Positions 1 through 6,330 are shown, numbered from the stretch's first letter. The stretch: DNA of 6,380 nucleotides from Aquimarina sp. (GCA_020628975.1 JAHDEF010000105.1:1-6380), one strand, 5' to 3'. A program made the numbers and translations. Notes: generated by a model from the letters alone, not told the origin.

Positions 1-567
1 TGCACGAATCGTTAAAGCAGGATTTAGAATATTCATTCCTGTTCCACCAAAAACCTCTTTACCTATAACAACACCAAAAGCAACTGCAATTGCTAACATC
101 CATAATGGTGTATCAACTGGCACAATCAAAGGCACTAACATTCCTGTTACTAAGTAACCCTCTTCTACTTCGTGTCCTTTGATTACGGCAAAAACGAATT
201 CAATCGCTAATCCAACTAAATAAGAAACAATAACTAATGGCAATACTGTTTTAGCACCAATCCAAAAGTTTTCCCAAGTAAAGAAATATCCTAAATGTTG
301 GAAAAATCCTTCAAAAGCTGGTTTCCCTTCTAAAGCGGAAACATGTTGATAACCCGCATTGAAGATCCCCCAGATTAAACAAGGAACCATGGCTAAGATT
401 ACCATATTCATCGTACGCTTCAAATCATCAGCTCCACGAACATGTGATCCTGAATGCGTAGTTTCATTTGGCAAGTACAAAAAAGTGTGGATGGCATTAA
501 ATGCAGGCGCCATCTTTTTTCCTTTGTACTGCTGTTTTAAATCATGTAATTTATCTTTTAAACTCAT
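1..567 (-). CDS. nqrB: Na+-translocating NADH:quinone reductase subunit B, N-terminal part (cut by window edge)
   Basis: NqrB is a membrane subunit of the Na+-NQR complex. It carries covalently bound FMN and takes part in electron transfer and Na+ translocation across the inner membrane. I translated the minus strand from the ATG at 567-565 and it stays open for 189 codons to the window edge, roughly half of a usual NqrB (about 400 residues). Family signatures are a soluble N-terminus, then SGSHVRGADDLKR (residues 39-51), GHEVEEGYLVTG (131-142) and the strongly conserved KEVFGGTGMNILNPAL (170-185). Hydrophobic stretches near 54-72, 105-128, 138-150 and 153-168 fit membrane helices. The threonine that carries FMN lies beyond the edge and cannot be checked. 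The start is 10 bp after the nqrA stop on the same strand, so the two are cotranscribed. No strong Shine-Dalgarno sequence is visible, as is normal in Bacteroidota. Confidence 0.96.
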   Translation of the reverse strand, partial: MSLKDKLHDLKQQYKGKKMAPAFNAIHTFLYLPNETTHSGSHVRGADDLKRTMNMVILAMVPCLIWGIFNAGYQHVSALEGKPAFEGFFQHLGYFFTWENFWIGAKTVLPLVIVSYLVGLAIEFVFAVIKGHEVEEGYLVTGMLVPLIVPVDTPLWMLAIAVAFGVVIGKEVFGGTGMNILNPALTIRA

Positions 568-577
568 AGCACTACAA

Positions 578-1927
578 TTATCCGATTTCTTTTAACATTA
601 AATCTAATCCTTCACGTACAATTTCTTGATGGTTTTGCTTAGAAACACAAACAAATTCTGTTAAAGCAAAATCTTCAGGCGCTACTTCATAAGCACCTAA
701 TTTTTCCATCTCATCTAAATCTTTATAAGTAAAAGATTTTAGCAATTGCATAGGGTAAATATCTAAAGGAAATACTTCTTCATAATTCCCTGTAACTACA
801 AATGCACGGTGTTCACCATTAGTATTTGTAGTTAAATCATATTTTTTCTTAGGGAATAACCATGAGAATGTTAAGGCCCTTGAATAAGAAATCTTATCAA
901 AAACAGGCTTATTCCATCCAAAAAATTCATAGTCATCACCTTCAGGAATAATCGAAAAAGTATCAACGGTTGCTCCTAAATAACCATCTGGTGCTACTGT
1001 TTTACCCGTTAACACATTCCCATTAATCATACGAACATTATCACCATTAACACCAGCGTCGTATACAAAGGTAGAAACCTCGGCACCAATAATAGCTTCG
1101 TAGTACTTTGGTGATTTCACTGAAGAACCAACTAAGGCGATCTTACGAGTGGCATTGTATTTACCCGTTAACAATAATTCACCTATGATCACTAAATCCT
1201 GAGCTGCAATTGTCCAAACCACTTCTCCTTTGTTAATAGGATCAACTTTGGCAATTTGTGTACTTACGTTTCCGACAGGATGCGGTCCACTTAGGGTATG
1301 AATTTCTGCATTAGAAACTTTTGCCAATGGTGAAGCTTGATTTTGAACTGACACATGTACTTTACCTGGAGTAAGTTTTGAAAGTGCCGTTACAGCAGCT
1401 TCCAATTCTTGTTCTTTACCAGCTAACACATAATCCAAATCTGCAGCTAACGGAGCACTATTGTATCCTGATATAAAAATTGCTTTTGGAGCGACATCTG
1501 GATTAGCAATTACGTCGTAAGGACGTTGCTTTACAAATGGCCAACAACCCGCAGCTAGCAAATGAGCTTTAATTTCATCGCCTGATAACGTGTTAACGTT
1601 TTTAGCACCGAAATCATGAAATTGTTGTTCACCATCGGCAAGTACTTTAAACGAAAGAATTTTTCGTTTTGCACCTCTTACGATTTCAACAACCTCACCA
1701 CTTACTGGAGAATTGAACAAAATTTGATCGTTAGCTTTGGAGAAGAAAAGTGGTGATCCCGCTTTAACTTCTGTCCCAACCTTAGCAACTATCTTCGGAG
1801 TTATTCCGTGAAAGTCATCAGGATTTATGGCATAGGTATTACTTTTAATAGCTTTTGCGGTAGATTTCTCTGCCACACCAACTAAGTTAATATCTAAACC
1901 CCTCTTAATACGAATGTCTTTTGACAT
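578..1927 (-). CDS. nqrA: Na+-translocating NADH:quinone reductase subunit A
   Basis: NqrA is the cytoplasmic-side, cofactor-poor subunit of the six-subunit Na+-NQR (NqrA-F), which couples NADH oxidation and quinone reduction to Na+ export. The 449-residue product has the usual full length (about 446-450). It opens with IKRGLDINLVG (7-17). A biotinyl/lipoyl-like segment follows (about 36-98), containing NSPVSGEVVEIVRGAKRKILS (starting at 72). The family block GCWPFVKQRPYD (127-138) comes next, then NPDVAPKAIFISGYNSAPLA (142-161). Further on are the GPHPVGNVSTQI and VVWTIAAQDLVIIGELLLTG segments of the central domain. No membrane segment or signal peptide is seen, as expected. It is the first gene of the nqr operon, with nqrB starting 10 bp downstream. 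A near-consensus Bacteroidota -7 box lies 34 bp upstream of the ATG. All key blocks are present and nothing looks broken. Confidence 0.98.
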   Translation of the reverse strand: MSKDIRIKRGLDINLVGVAEKSTAKAIKSNTYAINPDDFHGITPKIVAKVGTEVKAGSPLFFSKANDQILFNSPVSGEVVEIVRGAKRKILSFKVLADGEQQFHDFGAKNVNTLSGDEIKAHLLAAGCWPFVKQRPYDVIANPDVAPKAIFISGYNSAPLAADLDYVLAGKEQELEAAVTALSKLTPGKVHVSVQNQASPLAKVSNAEIHTLSGPHPVGNVSTQIAKVDPINKGEVVWTIAAQDLVIIGELLLTGKYNATRKIALVGSSVKSPKYYEAIIGAEVSTFVYDAGVNGDNVRMINGNVLTGKTVAPDGYLGATVDTFSIIPEGDDYEFFGWNKPVFDKISYSRALTFSWLFPKKKYDLTTNTNGEHRAFVVTGNYEEVFPLDIYPMQLLKSFTYKDLDEMEKLGAYEVAPEDFALTEFVCVSKQNHQEIVREGLDLMLKEIG

Positions 1928-2201
1928 ATTTAGTAGTTGAATTTATCTTAAAAAACCGCACAAATTTACGGATTTCTTGAGCCTATATAAAAGTAGAATC
2001 AATAGTATCTTCATTATTTAAATAAATTCTAAATAACTCAACTAAACACAACATTCTAAAAGATTTTAAGTAATTAGGAATAACTTTTGAATATGAAGAA
2101 AAACGGATTTCAAAATGTCGTTATACTTTAAAAAAGAAATCATCCATTTTAAAAACGGATCTTTGCTCAGGAAGAAGCATCAAGCATTAATAATTGATTA
2201 G
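1928..2201. promoter_or_regulatory. Divergent intergenic region between nqrA and the T9SS Plug gene
   Basis: This 274-bp, very AT-rich region must hold the promoters of both the nqr operon (minus) and the Plug gene (plus). On the plus strand the closest match to TAnnTTTG is GATCTTTG at 2158-2165, which would give a leader of about 30 nt for Plug; it has one mismatch and no TTG at -33. TAACTTTTG at 2081-2089 has the right parts but one extra spacer base. The region also contains three copies of ACGGAT (1968, 2103, 2155) and a 12-bp all-AT palindrome (2014-2025). No convincing RNA gene or terminator was seen. Confidence 0.5.
1961..1968 (-). promoter_or_regulatory. Candidate -7 box of the nqr operon promoter
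   Basis: Read on the minus strand, this is TAAATTTG, an exact match to the Bacteroidota vegetative -7 consensus TAnnTTTG. It sits 33 bp before the nqrA ATG, so transcription would start near 1954 with a leader of about 27 nt. The -33 position, 19-21 bp further upstream, shows only TTT instead of TTG, so the second element is weak. The match is seen directly; promoter activity is inferred. Confidence 0.5.
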
Positions 2202-3458
2202 ATGAAAATATTACTCGAAACTATATGTATCCTATTCATTATCGCAGAATCATCATTTGCTCAGCAAGCATTTGATCTTACCCCGCCAGAATACATTAGA
2301 ACGGTTCAAATATCGCAAGGCGGAGTCAATTTGCCTGGCATACCTTTAATTGAATACGGCACTTCTTTCGAATTAAGTTTTGATGATATTATGGGCGATG
2401 AAGCTTTTTACCATTACAAAATATCTTATTACGATTATGATTGGAAAACTTCTATACTTCCTAAAAATGAATATTTAGATGGATTAGATGATTTTAGAAT
2501 TTTAGATACAGAAAATTCATTAACCACACTTCAAATTTACACACATTACCGTTTACAAATCCCGAATAGAAACACCCGAGCCTTACTGAAAACAGGCAAC
2601 TATTTACTAGAAATATATAACGATGACGAAGAATTGGTATTTACAAAAAAGTTTGTAGTTTACCAAAGACAGTCAACTATTCGTAGCTGGGTAAAGCGAT
2701 CGCGTGATTTGAATTTCATCAATACAAAACAAGTAGTACAATTTGAAATTGAAACGACGAATCAAATCATTGAACCAAATCGGAACTTAAAAACGGTTGT
2801 TATGCAAAATCACAATTTGAAAACAGCTATTTATGGATTACAGCCTCAATTTAATTTCGGAAATAAATTTACCTATAAATACGATCAAGAATCTAGTTTT
2901 TGGGGTATTAACGAATATTGGAACTTTGACAATAAAGAAATTAGAAATGCTGCCGTTAATGTAAGCCACATCGAATTACTAGATATTTATCACAATTATT
3001 TATATACACATTTCTCAAGAAAAGATAGGGTTTACACCTTCAACCCTGACATTAATGGTAATTATGTAATTAGAAATATTGACGCCATAAATAATGACAT
3101 TGAAGCTGATTACGTATGGCTTCATTTCTCCTTAAGAATTCCAAAAATAAAAGATAAAAATGTAGCGGTTCACATTTATGGTGGCTTCAATGACTTCGAG
3201 ATTGACAATAGCACCGAATTGACTTATAATCCTGTAAGCCGACTTTACGAGGGTAAAAGGTTATTTAAACAAGGGTTTTACAATTTCTTATATATTACCA
3301 CCGACGAAAACGGTAAAATTATCCCCGGAAGCATTTCTGGAAATTTTGATAAAACTGAAAATGAGTACACTATTTTAGCTTACTATCGCCCGCCTGGACA
3401 GCGTTTCGACGCAGTTATTGGAATAGGCAATACAACATCTGTTAATATTGCTAACTAA
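2202..3458 (+). CDS. Type IX secretion system Plug protein (DUF5103 family)
   Basis: Plug is known in Flavobacterium as the subunit that closes the periplasmic end of the giant SprA outer-membrane translocon when no substrate is passing. The 418-residue product matches the family length. It starts with a Sec signal peptide (residues 1-20, hydrophobic LETICILFIIAESSFA, likely cut before QQ), which puts it in the periplasm. Family features are the first beta domain with ELSFDDIMGDEAFYHYKISY (57-76), W81, the EYLDGLDD block (90-97), THYRLQIPN (114-122) and TGNYLLEIY (131-139) followed by FTKKFVVY (147-154). The C-terminal YYRPPGQRFD block (394-403) is also present. The ATG follows directly after an in-frame TAG, so no longer form is possible. 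It is divergent from nqrA and 62 bp upstream of apaG. The lack of a strong Shine-Dalgarno sequence is typical here. Identification rests on remembered family motifs, not a search. Confidence 0.93.
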   Translation: MKILLETICILFIIAESSFAQQAFDLTPPEYIRTVQISQGGVNLPGIPLIEYGTSFELSFDDIMGDEAFYHYKISYYDYDWKTSILPKNEYLDGLDDFRILDTENSLTTLQIYTHYRLQIPNRNTRALLKTGNYLLEIYNDDEELVFTKKFVVYQRQSTIRSWVKRSRDLNFINTKQVVQFEIETTNQIIEPNRNLKTVVMQNHNLKTAIYGLQPQFNFGNKFTYKYDQESSFWGINEYWNFDNKEIRNAAVNVSHIELLDIYHNYLYTHFSRKDRVYTFNPDINGNYVIRNIDAINNDIEADYVWLHFSLRIPKIKDKNVAVHIYGGFNDFEIDNSTELTYNPVSRLYEGKRLFKQGFYNFLYITTDENGKIIPGSISGNFDKTENEYTILAYYRPPGQRFDAVIGIGNTTSVNIAN

Positions 3459-3467
3459 ATCATTATT

Positions 3468-3490
3468 TAAAGATAAAAACAGTATCTTTA
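3468..3490 (+). promoter_or_regulatory. Small inverted repeat overlapping a possible apaG -7 box
   Basis: TAAAGATA (3468-3475) and TATCTTTA (3483-3490) form a perfect 8-bp inverted repeat around a 7-nt loop, in the 62-bp gap between the Plug gene and apaG. The right arm differs from the TAnnTTTG -7 consensus only in its last base, and it lies 30 bp before the apaG ATG. The repeat could be a promoter with overlapping operator symmetry, or a weak RNA hairpin. No T-tract follows on either strand, so it is not an intrinsic terminator. The -33 TTG is not evident. Confidence 0.3.
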
Positions 3491-3520
3491 GTAAAACAAA
3501 ATATTAAAGTAATATTGTTT

Positions 3521-3907
3521 ATGGTTCAACAGGTAACGAGCGGCATAAAGATTTCGGTGGAAACTCACTTTGAAGGCACGTTTTATAAGAACTATAAAAT
3601 TCATTTTGCCTTCGGATACAAAGTTACTATTGAAAATCAAAGCAAAGATTCTGTTCAATTAACTTCGAGGTATTGGAAAATTAAAGATGCTCTTAACAAT
3701 ACTGAGGTGGTTGAAGGTGAAGGTGTAGTTGGAAAAAAACCTGTTTTAAGACCCGGAGAATCGCATACTTATAGTAGCGGATGTTTATTATCATCTCCAT
3801 TTGGTTCCATGAGTGGACATTTTAATATGATAAATTTTACGTCTACCCGAAAATTTAAAGTCGCTATACCTTCTTTTAAATTAAGCGCTCCTTTCGCTAT
3901 TAACTAG
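3521..3907 (+). CDS. apaG: ApaG domain protein
   Basis: ApaG is a small single-domain protein with an immunoglobulin/fibronectin III-like beta-sandwich. It is often labelled a Co2+/Mg2+ efflux protein from enteric genetics, but its biochemical role is unsettled. I place the start at the ATG at 3521 (128 residues), which matches the usual length and the typical MVQQVT opening. A TTG at 3515 would only add two residues. The sequence covers the whole domain: YKVTIENQSKDSVQL (about 33-47), SRYWKI (49-54), the hallmark GEGVVGKKPVLRPGESHTY (67-85), SGCLLSSPFGSMSGHF (87-102), and the closing IPSFKLSAPFAIN. The gene follows the Plug gene by 62 bp on the same strand and may be read from it or from its own promoter. 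Its last 27 bp overlap the end of the convergent DUF6695 gene. No signal peptide is seen, so it is cytoplasmic. Confidence 0.96.
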   Translation: MVQQVTSGIKISVETHFEGTFYKNYKIHFAFGYKVTIENQSKDSVQLTSRYWKIKDALNNTEVVEGEGVVGKKPVLRPGESHTYSSGCLLSSPFGSMSGHFNMINFTSTRKFKVAIPSFKLSAPFAIN

Positions 3908-4894
3908 TTCTAAATTTTCTATTTTATTTTCTGTAGAAATATCGAATCTATAAATTTGGCCGTTTTGCTCAATGTGACAATACTCACAGTTTGAATCATG
4001 AATAAACTTGTAGTGTTTTCGAATATCAAAACTATTGTCATTTACACTAAATACACCTTGAAAATCTAAATTAAATTGTTCATCGTAACGAAATATTTCA
4101 AAATTACTCCCGTAGTCTTGAATTTTAAAATAAGCGCTTGAACCGACGCCTGTAAGTAATTGAGCGCCATCTATCACTTTTTTTAAAGTCGCTTTTACTT
4201 TAGTTTCAGGAATATTAGGATCAAAATAGTTCGTAAGATTTTCTTTCAAAATATTACCCGTGTACAACTTAATTTTGCCATCGAGTACATGGTATATTTT
4301 TTCATTAGAACTGGTTATTTTAATATTTCCTAATGGACTCGGGGTAAACAAGCTGTTTTTTTTAAGCTTTTTTACTTTTGATGTTATGGTGAGTGAATTA
4401 ATTAAAGTATCTGCCACCAATCGCGAACAATTACTTCCTGTGTTACCAAAAGTCATATAAGGAACACTTCCTTGATTTTGTAAATCTGTCAAAAAATTAT
4501 TCGCCTTATCGTAATTAATATCATCGCATACCGAGGCGATCATCCTACCCATGCCATGCGTTTTTTCGGGATGTGCTTCTAACCAAATTAAGATTTCATC
4601 GAGATTAGCGATAGTACCTTTTTTAATTTTGGCTTTTATAGGAATTTTTAACTCTGCATCTGTATTTTCGCTTCGCACGCGTCCTTTTCCTTTAGGCGTA
4701 ATGTATCTACCAAAATCAAAATAGCGAATTTTACCTGTAGCATTTTCGATTAGTAGTAATAAGGTATGACCTGCTTTTATATGCTTTTTTTTTCCCAAGC
4801 CTAAAAAAGGAAATATATAATTAAGCACGAATTCATCGGAATACCGCACAAACGTATCAGGGAATGCTATGGGAATTATTTTACCTGTATTCAC
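3881..4894 (-). CDS. DUF6695-family protein, possible permuted papain-fold hydrolase
   Basis: This is a 337-residue cytoplasmic protein (no signal peptide or membrane helix) that I recognise as a conserved Bacteroidota family of unknown function, DUF6695. Visible blocks are IIPIAFPDTFVR (6-17), a GH motif in IKAGHTLLLLIE (39-50), YFDFGRYITPKGKGRVRS (58-75), KTHGMGRMIASVCDDI (111-126), GSNCSRLVADT (153-163) and a C-terminal part (about 240-320) with LTGVGSSAYFKI and CEYCHIEQNGQIYRFD. The order His43 then Cys156 resembles circularly permuted papain-fold enzymes such as the LRAT and PPPDE families; this is inference, not established. The start is a GTG at 4894-4892. It is the only credible one, because the next in-frame Met is residue 115 and a stop lies two codons upstream. 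It follows the NRDE gene by 3 bp, so the two are surely cotranscribed. Its 3' end overlaps apaG by 27 bp. A CxxCH at 303-307 is unlikely to bind haem c in a cytoplasmic protein. Confidence 0.88.
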   Translation of the reverse strand: MNTGKIIPIAFPDTFVRYSDEFVLNYIFPFLGLGKKKHIKAGHTLLLLIENATGKIRYFDFGRYITPKGKGRVRSENTDAELKIPIKAKIKKGTIANLDEILIWLEAHPEKTHGMGRMIASVCDDINYDKANNFLTDLQNQGSVPYMTFGNTGSNCSRLVADTLINSLTITSKVKKLKKNSLFTPSPLGNIKITSSNEKIYHVLDGKIKLYTGNILKENLTNYFDPNIPETKVKATLKKVIDGAQLLTGVGSSAYFKIQDYGSNFEIFRYDEQFNLDFQGVFSVNDNSFDIRKHYKFIHDSNCEYCHIEQNGQIYRFDISTENKIENLELVNSERSA

Positions 4895-4897
4895 TTC

Positions 4898-5617
4898 TTA
4901 AATCTTTACGGGTTCGAATGATTGAAAAAACACTTCATTCTTCAGCAAATCTTCATATCGCATTTGCAAATCATCATCTTCTAACTGAATTTGTGTAATA
5001 CTACGGGTTTGCAAATTTTCTCGCATTATCATTAAATCGCAACTAATATCACCCACCCCTGCATTTTTATGAAAGTCCAACAGATTTTCAGCATTTAACT
5101 CTTGATTGACACTATAATCATTGAGCCAATTTCTACGCATTTGCTTCATATCGTTAGTATACAATGTTGATGAAGACCAAATATGCTGTTGATTGGTATC
5201 TAAAGATCTAAAGTGTTTTCTACTTCCATCCCAAACCAATTCATAAAAATGCAATTTGTAGCGCCAATCGACAGCCACTAATGTAAAAGGCTCTAAACCG
5301 TCGCAATTATATAATTGTAAGGCTTGACTCAGGTTTTCTTCTTGAAGTATGTCTGTTACCACAATACCGCGACTATGGCGATATGTTGATTTTTTGATAT
5401 GATTTTGATGCCCACCATTCAACAAACAAATAACAGACTGATGGTTGCTAGCTGCAATCCAAGTACCTCCTGCTTTTTTGTCTTTGGGGAATGCTAATAA
5501 TTTACCATTGAATTCGTAAGTTGAAATAGGCAAGGTTTCTCTACCTATGGCCTCGTCCCTATTCGACGTCAACACAAAACCTTTGTTGTCTTTTGAAACT
5601 AAAGTTACCGTACACAT
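4898..5617 (-). CDS. NRDE (TANGO2-like, DUF833) family protein
   Basis: The 239-residue product belongs to the NRDE family, named for its Asn-Arg-Asp-Glu motif and related to eukaryotic TANGO2. The molecular role of bacterial members is not settled; haem or lipid metabolism has been proposed for eukaryotic relatives. Residues 1-5 are MCTVT, with the invariant Cys2 that would become N-terminal after Met removal, as in Ntn hydrolases. SNRDE is at 18-22, AGGTWIA at 49-55, LLNGGH at 65-70 and YRHSRG at 79-84. There is no signal peptide. The ATG at 5617-5615 is fixed by the need for Cys2, and AGGA lies just upstream. The gene is 51 bp after rsmG on the same strand, and its TAA stop is followed by one codon and then the GTG of the DUF6695 gene in the same frame. 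Family assignment is firm; activity is not known. Confidence 0.94.
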   Translation of the reverse strand: MCTVTLVSKDNKGFVLTSNRDEAIGRETLPISTYEFNGKLLAFPKDKKAGGTWIAASNHQSVICLLNGGHQNHIKKSTYRHSRGIVVTDILQEENLSQALQLYNCDGLEPFTLVAVDWRYKLHFYELVWDGSRKHFRSLDTNQQHIWSSSTLYTNDMKQMRRNWLNDYSVNQELNAENLLDFHKNAGVGDISCDLMIMRENLQTRSITQIQLEDDDLQMRYEDLLKNEVFFQSFEPVKI

Positions 5618-5621
5618 ATAA

Positions 5622-5625
5622 TCCT
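5622..5625 (-). promoter_or_regulatory. Shine-Dalgarno-like AGGA before the NRDE gene
   Basis: On the minus strand AGGA is followed by four bases and then the NRDE ATG. The spacing is short, but this is one of the few starts in the window with any purine-rich site, and it supports the ATG at 5617. Bacteroidota generally do not depend on such sites, so it may be coincidental. Confidence 0.3.
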
Positions 5626-5668
5626 GTCAGTCTTTGCAATCTAAGACAACTTACAATAATTTCCTAAT

Positions 5669-6298
5669 TTAGCCTTTATATTTCATTGGCAAATAGACCA
5701 CTTTTTTTGTTTCGTAGAATTCTTCTTCAAAATAATCCGAAAGCTTAAACTGTTGAACCGTGGTGAATGACGCAAGTTCTTCAGTCAAATCACCACCTTT
5801 TAAATATAGAATTCCATTCTTTAATTCATGACTAGATTTCTTCTTAATATTTGGTCGTACCCACTTCACAAAATCAGGCATTCGAGTTACCGCACGGCTA
5901 ATAATAAAATCAAATTGCGTATCAAAAGTTCCTGCACGTTTTTGCTCTGCTTTTACATTGGTTAATGCTAAGGCCTCCGCAACAGCATTGACTACCTTAA
6001 TTTTTTTTGCAATAACATCACATAAATAAAATTGCGTTTCTGGAAATAAAATTGCCAACGGTATTCCTGGAAAACCACCTCCTGTGCCAACATCCATTAC
6101 CTGACTTTCAGGCTGAAATGCTTGTATTTTAGCAATACCCAACGAGTGAAGCACGTGGCGCTCATACAAAGCATCTAAATCTTTACGTGATATCACATTT
6201 ATTTTAGCATTCCAATCAGTATATAATGCTTTTAATTGACCAAATTTTTCTATTTGTTCTTCATTTAATTCTGGGAAATATTTTAGTAAAATATCCAT
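5669..6298 (-). CDS. rsmG: 16S rRNA (guanine527-N7)-methyltransferase RsmG
   Basis: RsmG (formerly GidB) uses S-adenosylmethionine to methylate N7 of G527 in the 530 loop of 16S rRNA; loss causes low-level streptomycin resistance in several bacteria. The 209 residues match the family length. Visible are the N-terminal helical part with WNAKINVISRKD (29-40) and the ERHVLHSL segment (46-53). Motif I of the Rossmann-type SAM site is VMDVGTGGGFPGIPL (67-81). The acidic D94 in YLCDVIAKK follows, then SRAV (134-137) and a late LYLKGG (164-169). The ATG at 6298-6296 gives the normal MDILLKYFP-type opening. A TAATTTTG -7 box lies upstream. It heads a probable three-gene unit (rsmG, NRDE, DUF6695), with 51 bp before the next gene, so rsmG may share a transcript with them. 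No defect is seen. Confidence 0.98.
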   Translation of the reverse strand: MDILLKYFPELNEEQIEKFGQLKALYTDWNAKINVISRKDLDALYERHVLHSLGIAKIQAFQPESQVMDVGTGGGFPGIPLAILFPETQFYLCDVIAKKIKVVNAVAEALALTNVKAEQKRAGTFDTQFDFIISRAVTRMPDFVKWVRPNIKKKSSHELKNGILYLKGGDLTEELASFTTVQQFKLSDYFEEEFYETKKVVYLPMKYKG

Positions 6299-6322
6299 AA
6301 ATACAGGGCCATTTTAAAAGCC

Positions 6323-6330
6323 CAAAATTA
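6323..6330 (-). promoter_or_regulatory. Candidate -7 box for rsmG
   Basis: The minus-strand sequence TAATTTTG fits the Bacteroidota TAnnTTTG consensus. It lies 24 bp before the rsmG ATG, giving a predicted leader of about 18 nt. About 19 bp upstream the -33 site reads CTG rather than TTG. The rest of 6299-6380 has no gene; a GGGC/GCCC inverted repeat (6306-6323) overlaps the predicted start site. Confidence 0.45.

Noticed and set aside
359..595. 78-codon plus-strand ORF
   Set aside because: It lies antisense to the nqrB start and the nqrA end, both of which have clear family motifs. It is a shadow frame.
2093..2131. 12-codon ORF (begins MKKNGF) before the Plug gene
   Set aside because: It is too short to support, has no known match and is expected by chance in AT-rich intergenic DNA.
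3515..3520. TTG start for apaG, two codons upstream
   Set aside because: The ATG at 3521 gives the usual ApaG N-terminus and length, so the TTG adds nothing.
3459..3520. Intrinsic terminator after the Plug gene
   Set aside because: The hairpin at 3468-3490 is AT-only and has no T-tract on either strand.
3974..3988. CxxCH haem c motif (CEYCH, residues 303-307) in the DUF6695 protein
   Set aside because: The protein has no signal peptide, and cytochrome c maturation needs export. The rest of the chain does not look like a cytochrome, so this is probably coincidental or part of a metal or structural site.
4260..4460. 66-codon plus-strand ORF
   Set aside because: It is antisense inside the DUF6695 gene, with low-complexity hydrophobic content from AT-rich reverse codons.
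5630..5647. GTCTT/AAGAC hairpin between rsmG and the NRDE gene
   Set aside because: The stem is only 5 bp with an 8-nt loop and has no following T-tract, so it is too weak for a terminator or attenuator call.
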